A stretch of 64,000 bases of DNA from Chitinophaga sp. LS1. Lineage in GTDB: Bacteria; Bacteroidota; Bacteroidia; Chitinophagales; Chitinophagaceae. A program made the position numbers and the translations under genes. Below the pieces are notes generated by a model, which searched no databases, had not been told where the DNA came from, and worked only from the letters and a program-made list of their open reading frames with translations. Of this stretch, positions 8,904 to 16,699 are shown piece after piece. Position 1 is the first letter of the stretch. The number at the start of each line of letters is the position of its first letter. The stretch lies in the NCBI RefSeq assembly GCF_034274695.1, contig NZ_CP128362.1, positions 3,412,501 through 3,476,500 on the forward strand. Reading direction: 5' to 3'.

Positions 8904-8980
8904 GGAGGTCGTTTGTAGTACTTAAACATAAAAAGAAACTAACAAAAAGGCCTCCCGATAAGGGAGGCCTTCTTTTTTTT
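8903..8980 (+). promoter_or_regulatory. Attenuator 1: antiterminator and terminator of the aro operon
   Basis: The terminator is a perfect 10-bp stem (8947-8956 with 8962-8971), a GATAA loop, then C and eight Ts. The competing antiterminator is GGGAGGTC at 8903-8910, which can pair over eight positions (one G-T) with GGCCTCCC at 8949-8956, the left arm of the terminator. Its first base is the last base of the leader 1 stop codon. The pairing was worked out by eye. Confidence 0.82.
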
Positions 8981-8995
8981 CAAATAACTCGATAT

Positions 8996-9076
8996 ATGTT
9001 ACGCCGTTTCAGTCTTTACTTCTTTTACTTTTTTTACTTTTTCTTTTACGTCGTAAAGGCCGGGACTCTCTTGTAA
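8996..9076 (+). CDS. Aromatic leader peptide 2 (attenuator)
   Basis: A 26-residue reading frame starting 15 bases after the T-run of attenuator 1. After MLRRFSL, residues 8-18 are an uninterrupted run of Tyr and Phe (YFFYFFYFFFY); in total there are eight Phe, four Tyr and no Trp. The last codons (22-25, bases 9059-9068) double as the antiterminator strand of the second hairpin. It would only be transcribed when attenuator 1 is read through. The frame remains open upstream to 8810, but that would run through the first terminator. Confidence 0.84.
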   Translation: MLRRFSLYFFYFFYFFFYVVKAGTLL

Positions 9077-9136
9077 AAAATGCACTAAACATATAACTGC
9101 ACTTTAAAGGGTCCCGGCTCAACCGGGGCCCTTTTT
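9059..9136 (+). promoter_or_regulatory. Attenuator 2: antiterminator and terminator of the aro operon
   Basis: The terminator is GGGTCCCGG (9109-9117) pairing with CCGGGGCCC (9123-9131) with one G-T pair and a CTCAA loop, followed by five Ts. The alternative pairing is GCCGGGACTC (9059-9068) with GGGTCCCGGC (9109-9118), ten positions with one G-T. The two structures exclude each other. pheA begins 57 bases after the T-run. Confidence 0.82.
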
Positions 9137-9192
9137 CATTTTATCCGGTAGTTGTTGTAGCAACTATCAAATACAAACAAATCAAATTAAAG

Positions 9193-10014
9193 ATGCACAT
9201 CGCAATTCAGGGATTCGAAGGGTGTTTTCACCAAATAGCGGCACAAGGATACTATGGAAAGGATATAACGATCGAATGTTGTGCTTCATTCGCGGAATTG
9301 ATTAAAAAAGTAAAAACGCAGGTAGCCGATGCAGGTGTGATGGCCATCGAAAACTCGATTGCCGGAAGTATACTTCCAAACTACACCCTGCTGAAAAACT
9401 CGAACCTGCATGTAATCGGAGAAGTATACCTGCATATCAAACAACATTTGATGGCGCTGCCCGGTACGCCATTGGAAGATATCAGAGAAGTACACAGTCA
9501 TCATATGGCGCTGTTGCAGTGTACTGACTTCCTGGATAAATATCCGCAAATGAAACTGGTGGAAACTGAAGATACCGCCCTGAGTGCAAAACATGTGGCT
9601 ACCAAGAAACTGAAAACAACAGCTGCCATCGCGGGCAAACTGGCAGCTGAAATTTATGGTCTGGAAATCATTGCACCCAACATCCATACCATCAAAAACA
9701 ACTATACCCGCTTTCTGGTTATTTCTCCAAATGGTGTAGAACCTGCGGCAGATTCCAACAAAGCATCTGTATATTTCCAGACATCTCACGAATCTGGTAG
9801 TCTGGCAAAGGTGCTGACACAGGTAGCAAGTACAGGTATTAACCTGAGCAAACTGCAGTCTTTCCCAATGCCAACCAAAGAGTGGAACTATTATTTCCAC
9901 GCCGATTTCGAATTCGAAGATCTGGTTACTTTCCAGAAAGGCATCAGCAAAATCACACCGCTGACTGAACATCTGAAAGTGCTCGGTATCTATAAAAAAG
10001 GCAAAACATTATAA
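9193..10014 (+). CDS. pheA: Prephenate dehydratase
   Basis: Converts prephenate to phenylpyruvate, the committed step to phenylalanine. The 273-residue protein has a periplasmic-binding-protein-like catalytic domain (about 1-185) with the NNYTRF motif holding the catalytic Thr, and a C-terminal ACT domain (about 195-270). It lacks a chorismate mutase domain; that activity is fused to DAHP synthase downstream. The ACT ligand motif that reads ESRP in many relatives reads QSFP here (KLQSFPMP), so feedback by Phe may differ. It is the first gene after the tandem attenuators. Confidence 0.93.
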   Translation: MHIAIQGFEGCFHQIAAQGYYGKDITIECCASFAELIKKVKTQVADAGVMAIENSIAGSILPNYTLLKNSNLHVIGEVYLHIKQHLMALPGTPLEDIREVHSHHMALLQCTDFLDKYPQMKLVETEDTALSAKHVATKKLKTTAAIAGKLAAEIYGLEIIAPNIHTIKNNYTRFLVISPNGVEPAADSNKASVYFQTSHESGSLAKVLTQVASTGINLSKLQSFPMPTKEWNYYFHADFEFEDLVTFQKGISKITPLTEHLKVLGIYKKGKTL

Positions 10015-10036
10015 TCCTATTTTTCAATCATACGAT

Positions 10037-11197
10037 ATGAACTTACAGGTAGCAAAACGGCTGCAACAAACAGAAGAATACTACTTCTCCAAAAAACTGA
10101 GAGAAATAGATGAAATGAACAGGGCTGGTGCCAAAGTGATCAATCTTGGTATTGGTAGTCCTGATCTGCCCCCGCATCCTTCTGTGATCGAGGCATTGAC
10201 TGAAAATGCTCATCGCCCCGATACGCATGCCTATCAAGGGTACAAAGGAATCCCTGCTTTGCGCCAGGCAATGGCCAGCTGGTATCAGCGCTACTACAGT
10301 GTGACCCTTGACCCTGAGAAAGAAGTACTGCCACTGATCGGTTCCAAAGAAGGTATTATGCACATTTGCATGACCTACCTGCAGGAAGGTGATGAGGCCC
10401 TGGTACCCAACCCGGGTTACCCTACCTACCGTTCTGCTGTGAACCTGAGTGGTGCTACCGTAAGAGACTATGACCTGGAAGAAAAAAACGGATGGTTGCC
10501 TGATCTCGATGCACTGGCGAAAACTGATCTGAGCAGGGTGAAACTGATGTGGGTAAACTATCCGCATATGCCAACCGGTGCCCGTTTCAACACTACCTTT
10601 GCAGAAAAGCTGATCAAATTTGCCAACGATCATAATATCCTCATCTGCCACGACAACCCTTACAGCTTTATCCTGAATGCACAGCCACAAAGCTTGTTGC
10701 AAACACCAGGTGCGAAGGATGTGGTACTGGAACTGAACTCCCTCAGCAAATCATCTAACATGGCCGGATGGCGCGTGGGTATGCTGGTGGGTAAACAGGA
10801 GTGGATCAACGAGGTACTGCGTTTCAAAAGTAATATGGATTCCGGTATGTTCCAGCCATTGCAAATGGCTGCTGTAAAAGCACTGGAACTGGGGCCTGAA
10901 TGGTATGCAGCACTAAATGAGATCTATACCGGCCGCCGTCAGAAAGTATTTGAACTGCTGGAATTGCTGAACTGTACTTTTGATCGTGACCAGGTAGGTA
11001 TGTTCGTATGGGCTAAGATACCAGCTACTGCGAAAGACGGATTTACAGTGACGGACGAAATTCTGCAGAAAGCGCAGGTATTTATCACACCGGGTGGTAT
11101 CTTCGGCAGTAACGGTAATGGATATATAAGAGTGAGCCTGTGTAAAGATGAGAAAGTATTTGACGAAGTGTTGCAAAGGATCAGGGCAATTAAATAA
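10037..11197 (+). CDS. Class I/II PLP aminotransferase, probably aromatic
   Basis: A 386-residue fold-type I aminotransferase. The PLP lysine is Lys238 in NSLSKSSNMAGWRVG; Asn174 (NYPHMPTG), Asp206 and Tyr209 (CHDNPYS) and Arg246 are the usual cofactor contacts, and a late YIRVSL provides the substrate carboxylate arginine. Overall pattern resembles the LL-diaminopimelate/aspartate aminotransferase group. Its place between pheA and tyrA, with 22 and 12 base gaps, suggests transamination of phenylpyruvate, 4-hydroxyphenylpyruvate or prephenate. Substrate assignment is by context. Confidence 0.87.
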   Translation: MNLQVAKRLQQTEEYYFSKKLREIDEMNRAGAKVINLGIGSPDLPPHPSVIEALTENAHRPDTHAYQGYKGIPALRQAMASWYQRYYSVTLDPEKEVLPLIGSKEGIMHICMTYLQEGDEALVPNPGYPTYRSAVNLSGATVRDYDLEEKNGWLPDLDALAKTDLSRVKLMWVNYPHMPTGARFNTTFAEKLIKFANDHNILICHDNPYSFILNAQPQSLLQTPGAKDVVLELNSLSKSSNMAGWRVGMLVGKQEWINEVLRFKSNMDSGMFQPLQMAAVKALELGPEWYAALNEIYTGRRQKVFELLELLNCTFDRDQVGMFVWAKIPATAKDGFTVTDEILQKAQVFITPGGIFGSNGNGYIRVSLCKDEKVFDEVLQRIRAIK

Positions 11198-11209
11198 ACA
11201 GACAAAGTT

Positions 11210-12052
11210 ATGATCGTAACGATAGTTGGTACTGGTTTAATCGGTGGATCTCTGGCCATCAGCCTGAGAACAAAGGGGGGCGCCACCCACATCATCGGTG
11301 TGGACCACAACGAAGATAATCTTAAAAAGGCGCAGGAGCTTGGCATCATCGATGAAGGTGCTACCCTGGAAGCAGCCATGCAGCGTTCAACAGTGGTCAT
11401 ACTTGCGATACCTGTAGACGGTTTGCTGAAAGTATTACCTTCTATTCTGGATAATGTGGGACCACAACAGGTGATCATGGATGTGGGTTCTACAAAAGAA
11501 AAAATATTAGCACTCGTTGCCGGTCATCCCCACAGAGGGCGCTTTGTAGCTGCTCACCCGATGGCCGGCACGGAGTATTCCGGCCCCGAAGCTGCTATAC
11601 CGAACCTCTTCACCAACAAGACCATGGTGCTGTGCGATGTGAAAAACAGTGATGAAGACGCCGTGGAAATTGTTGAGGATATGGTAGACAAGCTGCAGAT
11701 GCGCCTCGTATATATGAATGCAGAAGAGCATGACCTGCATACAGCCTACGTATCGCACATCTCTCATATCACCTCCTTTGCACTGGCACTGACCGTACTG
11801 CAAAAGGAAAAAGAGCACGGACGCATCTTTGAACTGGCAAGTGGTGGTTTTGAATCTACCGTACGTCTGGCTAAGAGCTCTCCTGATATGTGGGTACCGA
11901 TCTTTAAGCATAACCGTCATAATGTGCTGGATGTACTGGATGAACATATCCACCAGCTGCAACAGATGAAGAACCTGCTGGAAAATGAAGATTATGATGC
12001 TTTTTATAAACTGATCCAGAAATCAAATAAGATCAGAAAGATCTTAAAATAA
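11210..12052 (+). CDS. tyrA: Prephenate dehydrogenase
   Basis: Oxidises prephenate to 4-hydroxyphenylpyruvate with NAD(P)+, the tyrosine branch. The 280-residue protein has an N-terminal Rossmann motif VGTGLIGGSLA (6-16) and the conserved AHPMAGTEYSGP stretch near residue 115, followed by the helical dimerisation domain with HISHITSFAL. No ACT or chorismate mutase domain is present. It lies 12 bases after the aminotransferase gene in the same operon. Confidence 0.93.
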   Translation: MIVTIVGTGLIGGSLAISLRTKGGATHIIGVDHNEDNLKKAQELGIIDEGATLEAAMQRSTVVILAIPVDGLLKVLPSILDNVGPQQVIMDVGSTKEKILALVAGHPHRGRFVAAHPMAGTEYSGPEAAIPNLFTNKTMVLCDVKNSDEDAVEIVEDMVDKLQMRLVYMNAEEHDLHTAYVSHISHITSFALALTVLQKEKEHGRIFELASGGFESTVRLAKSSPDMWVPIFKHNRHNVLDVLDEHIHQLQQMKNLLENEDYDAFYKLIQKSNKIRKILK

Positions 12053-12069
12053 GTAATCAATCGTTCGTG

Positions 12070-12140
12070 GGCTATAGTCGATGGCTCATAGCAACAAACC
12101 AAATAATCAAATCAAACACTATGGACTATCGACTATAGTC
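12070..12140. repeat. 22-bp imperfect inverted repeat between tyrA and the DAHP synthase gene
   Basis: The arms are 12070-12091 and 12119-12140, matching at most positions with an uninterrupted 11-bp core (CTATAGTCGAT with ATCGACTATAG). The 27-base loop is A-rich. There is no T-run, so it is not a standard terminator. The right arm also contains repeated GACTAT units. Confidence 0.7.
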
Positions 12141-12162
12141 TGTGGACTAAAAAACTACAACG

Positions 12163-13260
12163 ATGGTATTAGCAGACATCCTCTCCAACACTAAATTCTC
12201 TGATCCGGGCTCAGATAAGAAGCCGTTGATCATCTCCGGCCCTTGCAGTGCTGAAACTGAAGAGCAGGTACTTGAAACCGCACAGCGCCTGGCTAAGACA
12301 GGTAAAGTAGATGTACTGCGTGCTGGTATCTGGAAACCACGTACCCGCCCAGGTTCCTTCGAAGGTATCGGTGTACAGGGCCTGCCATGGTTACAGAAAG
12401 CAAAAGCCCTGACCGGTTTACCAGTAGCTGTGGAAGTAGCTACCCGTCAGCAGGTGGAAGAAGCCCTGGCACATGATGTAGATATCCTGTGGATTGGTGC
12501 ACGTACCACAGTAAACCCATTCTCTGTACAGGAAGTAGCTGATGCGCTGAAAGGTGTGGATACAACTGTATTGATCAAGAACCCAATCAACCCGGACCTG
12601 GAACTGTGGGTAGGTGCAGTAGAGCGTGTGCGTAACTCCGGCATCACCAAGATTGGTCTGATCCACCGTGGTTTCTCCAGCTATGGCAATACTGAATACC
12701 GTAATGCACCGATGTGGCACCTGCCAATCGAGATGAAGCGTCGTATGCCAGAACTGCCTATCGTGTGCGATCCTAGCCACATTGGTGGTCGTCGTGACAT
12801 ACTGCAGGAAATCGGTCAGGAAGCAATCGACCTGGATTACGATGGTCTGATGCTGGAATCACACATTGATCCGGACAAAGCATGGAGCGATGCGAAACAA
12901 CAGGTAACTCCTGAAAGACTGGCAGAAATTTTGGATGGTATCAAGTGGCGCCATGAACGTACCGATGTAAAAGAATTCAACTCTGCACTGGATAAACTGC
13001 GTGGTCAGATCAACCAGATCGATGATGAAATTCTGCTGCTGCTGGGCAATCGTATGAAGATTGCTGAGAAGATTGGTCTCTACAAGAAAGAGAACAACGT
13101 GACCATCCTGCAGACAAACCGCTGGAATGAAATCCTGGAGCGTGGTATCGCTAAGGGTGACAAACTGGGTCTGACAAAGGATTTCATCCTGAAATACTTC
13201 GATGCAGTTCACCTGGAATCAATCAACAGGCAGAACAGAGTAATGAACGAAGGCAAATAA
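12163..13260 (+). CDS. Bifunctional DAHP synthase / chorismate mutase
   Basis: A 365-residue fusion. Residues 1-265 are a type I DAHP synthase of the KDO8P-synthase-like group (SGPCSAETEEQ, RAGIWKPRTRPGSFEG, CDPSHIGGRRD), joining phosphoenolpyruvate and erythrose 4-phosphate. Residues 272-360 are an AroQ-type chorismate mutase (LDKLRGQINQIDDEILLLLGNRM then IGLYKKENN), converting chorismate to prephenate. It thus supplies both the first step of the shikimate pathway and the branch-point step that pheA and tyrA need. The fusion is a known arrangement in Bacteroidota. No separate regulatory domain is visible, so the mutase domain may mediate feedback. Confidence 0.93.
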   Translation: MVLADILSNTKFSDPGSDKKPLIISGPCSAETEEQVLETAQRLAKTGKVDVLRAGIWKPRTRPGSFEGIGVQGLPWLQKAKALTGLPVAVEVATRQQVEEALAHDVDILWIGARTTVNPFSVQEVADALKGVDTTVLIKNPINPDLELWVGAVERVRNSGITKIGLIHRGFSSYGNTEYRNAPMWHLPIEMKRRMPELPIVCDPSHIGGRRDILQEIGQEAIDLDYDGLMLESHIDPDKAWSDAKQQVTPERLAEILDGIKWRHERTDVKEFNSALDKLRGQINQIDDEILLLLGNRMKIAEKIGLYKKENNVTILQTNRWNEILERGIAKGDKLGLTKDFILKYFDAVHLESINRQNRVMNEGK

Positions 13261-13300
13261 GTGGCGTCCTGAGTAATCAGGCACAACCATACATCATTAT

Positions 13301-14326
13301 ATGAGAACATTATCTTACCAGTTCCAGCACAGTGCTACCAAATATTACTTGGGAGAAAGCCTCCACCAGCTGGGCAATTATGCAGATCCATCCCGTACCG
13401 TACTGGTTGTGGATGAAAATGTGGATAAACTCCACGGAATGAAATTGCAGGGTTGGAGGAAGCTGGTGATTCCGGATGGAGAAGAGAATAAAAGTGAGGA
13501 AGTACTCGAACAGATCATTGATGGGCTCATAGAGCTGGAAGCTGACCGCAAGACTATGCTCGTAGGTATAGGCGGTGGCATGACCACAGATTTAACCGGT
13601 TATGCCGCCAGCATATATATGCGCGGTATGCCGGTAGGTTTCGTACCTACCACGCTGCTCGCACAGGTAGATGCATCTATCGGTGGTAAGAACGGTATCA
13701 ACCATGGTAAACATAAGAATATGCTGGGCACCATCCGGCAACCGGAGTTTATCCTGTTTGACTTATCACTGCCACTGACCATGCCTGACGAAGAATGGCA
13801 TAATGGTTTTGCGGAGATCATCAAATATGCCTGCATCATGGATGCCGGTATGTTCACTTACCTGGAAGAAAACCGGGATAAGGCCATGCAAAAGGATGTA
13901 GCCGTTCTGGAATACCTGGTAGAACGCTCTGTAGAGCTGAAGACCAAGGTAGTACTGGAGGATGAATTTGAGCAGGCGTCTCGTCGCTGGCTCAACTTTG
14001 GCCACACGCTGGGGCATGCAGTAGAAAAAATTGAGAACATCGCCCATGGTAAAGCGGTGGCAATCGGGATGGTGGCAGCAGCCAAAATCTCAGAGAAGCT
14101 ATCTACTTTGCAGGTGGAACAAACAAACCGGTTGATCAGGCTGATCAATGATTACCAGTTGCCGGTGACCCTGACTTCGAACAAAGAAGAAATGTACAAC
14201 ATCTTCAAGCTGGATAAGAAAAGGGAAAAGGATGCGATCAATTTTGTGCTGCTGGAACAATTAGGTAGCGCGCATACAAAGGCTGTACCGCTGGCAACGC
14301 TGAAGCAGTTGCTGGAGGAGCTATAA
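13301..14326 (+). CDS. aroB: 3-dehydroquinate synthase
   Basis: Second shikimate step: DAHP to 3-dehydroquinate, using NAD+ and a divalent metal. The 341-residue protein shows the GIGGGMTTDLTGYAAS NAD motif, VPTTLLAQVDASIGGKNGIN, the metal-binding Glu in FAEIIKYACI, and the NFGHTLGHAVE histidines. It starts 40 bases after the DAHP synthase gene and is followed by aroA after 16 bases. Confidence 0.96.
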   Translation: MRTLSYQFQHSATKYYLGESLHQLGNYADPSRTVLVVDENVDKLHGMKLQGWRKLVIPDGEENKSEEVLEQIIDGLIELEADRKTMLVGIGGGMTTDLTGYAASIYMRGMPVGFVPTTLLAQVDASIGGKNGINHGKHKNMLGTIRQPEFILFDLSLPLTMPDEEWHNGFAEIIKYACIMDAGMFTYLEENRDKAMQKDVAVLEYLVERSVELKTKVVLEDEFEQASRRWLNFGHTLGHAVEKIENIAHGKAVAIGMVAAAKISEKLSTLQVEQTNRLIRLINDYQLPVTLTSNKEEMYNIFKLDKKREKDAINFVLLEQLGSAHTKAVPLATLKQLLEEL

Positions 14327-14342
14327 ACAACCAAACACACAC

Positions 14343-15632
14343 ATGCAAGTAACAATATTACCCGGCAGCATTCATGGCACCGTAACTGCCAATCCTTCCA
14401 AAAGCGCTATGCAAAGGGCAGTAGCCGCAGCGTTGCTGAGCAATGGTAAAAGCATTATCCGGAATCCGGGTTTGAGCAATGACTGCCTCGCAGCACTGGA
14501 TGTAGCCAGCAAACTGGGAGCAACTATCAATCGTCAGGAAGATTATATCGGGATTACCAGCAATGGTATTCACCCGGTACAGTCTGTAGATAACGAAATC
14601 AATTGTGGAGAATCCGGCCTTGGTATCCGCATGTTTACACCGATCGCTTCTTTGTCTGCACTGCCTATCACCATCAATGGGCATGGTAGTCTGACCACCC
14701 GTCCTATGAACTTCTTCGAAGAAGTTTTACCACAGGTGGGTGTAAAGATCAGCAGCCGTGAGGGCAAGCTGCCTTTGCATATTCAGGGTCCATTACAGGC
14801 GCAGAATATTACGATCGATGGTTCACTCAGTTCACAGTTCTTAACAGGCTTATTAATGGCTTTTGGTGCTGTTGCAGAAGATGTGACGATCACAGTGAAA
14901 GACCTGAAGAGTAAACCTTATATCGCCCTTACCCTGCAGCTCATGGAGCAGTTTGGAGTACAGGTGAAAGAGGAGAACTTTGAGCGTTTCTCATTTGGTA
15001 AGAAACAGGCATACAAAGCCGGCGAATATACTGTAGAAGGAGATTGGAGCGGAGCTGCGTTCCTGCTGGTGGCTGCTGCGGTAGCTGGCAAAGCAGAGGT
15101 ACACCACCTCAATACACAATCTGCACAATCTGATAAAGCGATACTGGAAGCACTGGAAAAAGCAGGTGCAGGTCTGATGTCAGGTGTATTCACTGTGAAT
15201 GTGGAAAAGCAACAATTAAAAGCGTTTGATTTCGATGCGACTGATTGTCCGGATCTGTTCCCTCCACTGGTAGCGCTGGCAGCAAATTGCGTAGGCACTA
15301 CGAAAATACTGGGTGTGAGCAGACTGGCACACAAGGAAAGTGACCGTGGTAAAACCTTACAGGAAGAATTTGGTAAACTGGGTATAAGTATTGACCTGCA
15401 TGGCGATGAAATGCTGGTGCATGGTGGTACAGGTATTACTGGTGGTACTGTTCGCTCTCACAATGATCACAGGATTGCCATGGCATGTGCAGTAGCTGCA
15501 CTGACAGCGAGTGGTCCGGTAGTGATTGAAGATGCGGAGGCGATTAACAAATCTTATCCTGAATTTTACGAACATTTGCAGAAGTTAGGCGGTGTGGTAA
15601 AACAGGAAGGAGCCAACAGTCAGGTACATTAA
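14343..15632 (+). CDS. aroA: 3-phosphoshikimate 1-carboxyvinyltransferase (EPSP synthase)
   Basis: Transfers the enolpyruvyl group from PEP to shikimate 3-phosphate. The 429-residue protein carries TANPSKSAMQRAVAAALLS near the N-terminus, SSQFLTGLLMA, DCPDLFPPLVALAA and the C-terminal HNDHRIAMACAVAAL motif. The usual GNAGTA.R segment is replaced by NCGESGLGIRMF, a variant seen in some other lineages, and LTTRPM stands for L.RPM. The variant could change sensitivity to PEP analogues, which is an inference. Confidence 0.94.
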   Translation: MQVTILPGSIHGTVTANPSKSAMQRAVAAALLSNGKSIIRNPGLSNDCLAALDVASKLGATINRQEDYIGITSNGIHPVQSVDNEINCGESGLGIRMFTPIASLSALPITINGHGSLTTRPMNFFEEVLPQVGVKISSREGKLPLHIQGPLQAQNITIDGSLSSQFLTGLLMAFGAVAEDVTITVKDLKSKPYIALTLQLMEQFGVQVKEENFERFSFGKKQAYKAGEYTVEGDWSGAAFLLVAAAVAGKAEVHHLNTQSAQSDKAILEALEKAGAGLMSGVFTVNVEKQQLKAFDFDATDCPDLFPPLVALAANCVGTTKILGVSRLAHKESDRGKTLQEEFGKLGISIDLHGDEMLVHGGTGITGGTVRSHNDHRIAMACAVAALTASGPVVIEDAEAINKSYPEFYEHLQKLGGVVKQEGANSQVH

Positions 15633-15658
15633 CACGACATTGATAAATCAGCATACTA

Positions 15659-16654
15659 ATGAACAGTTTCGGTAGATTATTCCGGGTAAATGTTTTTGGA
15701 GAGTCGCATGGCGCTAGTGTAGGCGTGAATATTGACGGTGTACCGGCAGGTATTCCGCTGAAGCAGGAAGATTTCCTGCCAGACCTGGACAGGCGCAAGG
15801 CGGGCGCCAAAGGCACCACACCGCGTAAGGAAGATGATCTGCCTTACATCAAATCAGGCGTTTTCAATGACCATACAACTGGTGCGCCGATTACAATTTT
15901 GTTTGAGAACAACAATACGCGTAGTACTGACTATGAGAAGCTGCGTGAGTTTCCACGCCCCGGTCATGCGGATTTTGTAGCTACACATAAGTATGGTGGC
16001 TTTGAAGATTACCGTGGCGGCGGACACTTTAGCGGCAGGCTTACACTGAACCTGGTAGCTGCTGGCGTAATTGCCAAGAAGATATTGGGTGAAAGCATTA
16101 AGGTAACCGCAACTTTGAAAGAGGTGGCGGGATTGCCTGATGCAGCGCAGGGACTGGAAGCGGCGATTGCTGCAAAAGATTCTGTGGGTGGTATCGTAGA
16201 ATGTGTGGTAGAAGGGCTGCCAATTGGATTGGGAGAGCCTTTTTTTGACTCAGTAGAGTCTTGTATTGCCCATGCGGTGTTTGCTATTCCGGCAATCAAA
16301 GGCATTGAATTCGGTGCTGGTTTTGCTGCGGCAAAGATGAAAGGGATAGAGCATAATGATGCGATACTGGATGCTAATGGTAAGACTGCGACGAATAATG
16401 CGGGTGGTGTAGTAGGGGGTATTACTAACGGGAATCCTTTGGTATTCCGTGTGGCGGTGAAACCTACTTCAAGCACGCCTAAGGAGCAGCATACGTTGAA
16501 TATTAAGAGTGGACAGGTAGAGGCTTTTAGTGTGAAGGGAAGACATGATCTGTGTATAGCGCTGAGGGTACCGGTGGTGTTGGAAGCAGTGGCGGCAATG
16601 GCGCTGGCGGATTTGATGATGGTGGAGCAGCGGAGTCCCAGAGTGTGGAAATAA
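15659..16654 (+). CDS. aroC: Chorismate synthase
   Basis: Makes chorismate from EPSP with reduced FMN. The 331-residue protein has the FGESHGASVGVNIDGVPAG start, the RPGHADF histidine region, GGGHFSGRLTLNLVAAG and a C-terminal GRHDLCIALRVPVVLEAVAAMALADLM. It ends within about 10 residues of that last helix, shorter than the roughly 350-360 residues common in the family; the lost tail is normally variable. It is the last gene of the operon and is followed by a strong terminator. Confidence 0.94.
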   Translation: MNSFGRLFRVNVFGESHGASVGVNIDGVPAGIPLKQEDFLPDLDRRKAGAKGTTPRKEDDLPYIKSGVFNDHTTGAPITILFENNNTRSTDYEKLREFPRPGHADFVATHKYGGFEDYRGGGHFSGRLTLNLVAAGVIAKKILGESIKVTATLKEVAGLPDAAQGLEAAIAAKDSVGGIVECVVEGLPIGLGEPFFDSVESCIAHAVFAIPAIKGIEFGAGFAAAKMKGIEHNDAILDANGKTATNNAGGVVGGITNGNPLVFRVAVKPTSSTPKEQHTLNIKSGQVEAFSVKGRHDLCIALRVPVVLEAVAAMALADLMMVEQRSPRVWK

Positions 16655-16662
16655 CTTAAAAC

Positions 16663-16696
16663 AAAAAGGGGAATTACAATCGTAATTCCCCTTTTT
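16663..16696. terminator. Bidirectional terminator between aroC and the FKBP gene
   Basis: A perfect 15-bp stem (16663-16677 with 16682-16696) with an AATC loop, A-run on the left and T-run on the right, serving both convergent genes. Confidence 0.92.
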
Positions 16697-16699
16697 GTT

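Noticed and set aside
9001..9050. T-rich stretch as a low-complexity or slippage tract
   Set aside because: It is better explained as the Phe/Tyr codon run of leader peptide 2.
8810..9076. An 88-codon open reading frame spanning both attenuators
   Set aside because: It runs through the first terminator hairpin and its T-run; only its last 26 codons (leader 2) make sense as a separate start. Leader 1 is in another frame.
13858..14148. Minus-strand frames opposite aroB and similar frames elsewhere opposite long genes
   Set aside because: They have no start context, no family motifs and lie fully within well-supported genes.
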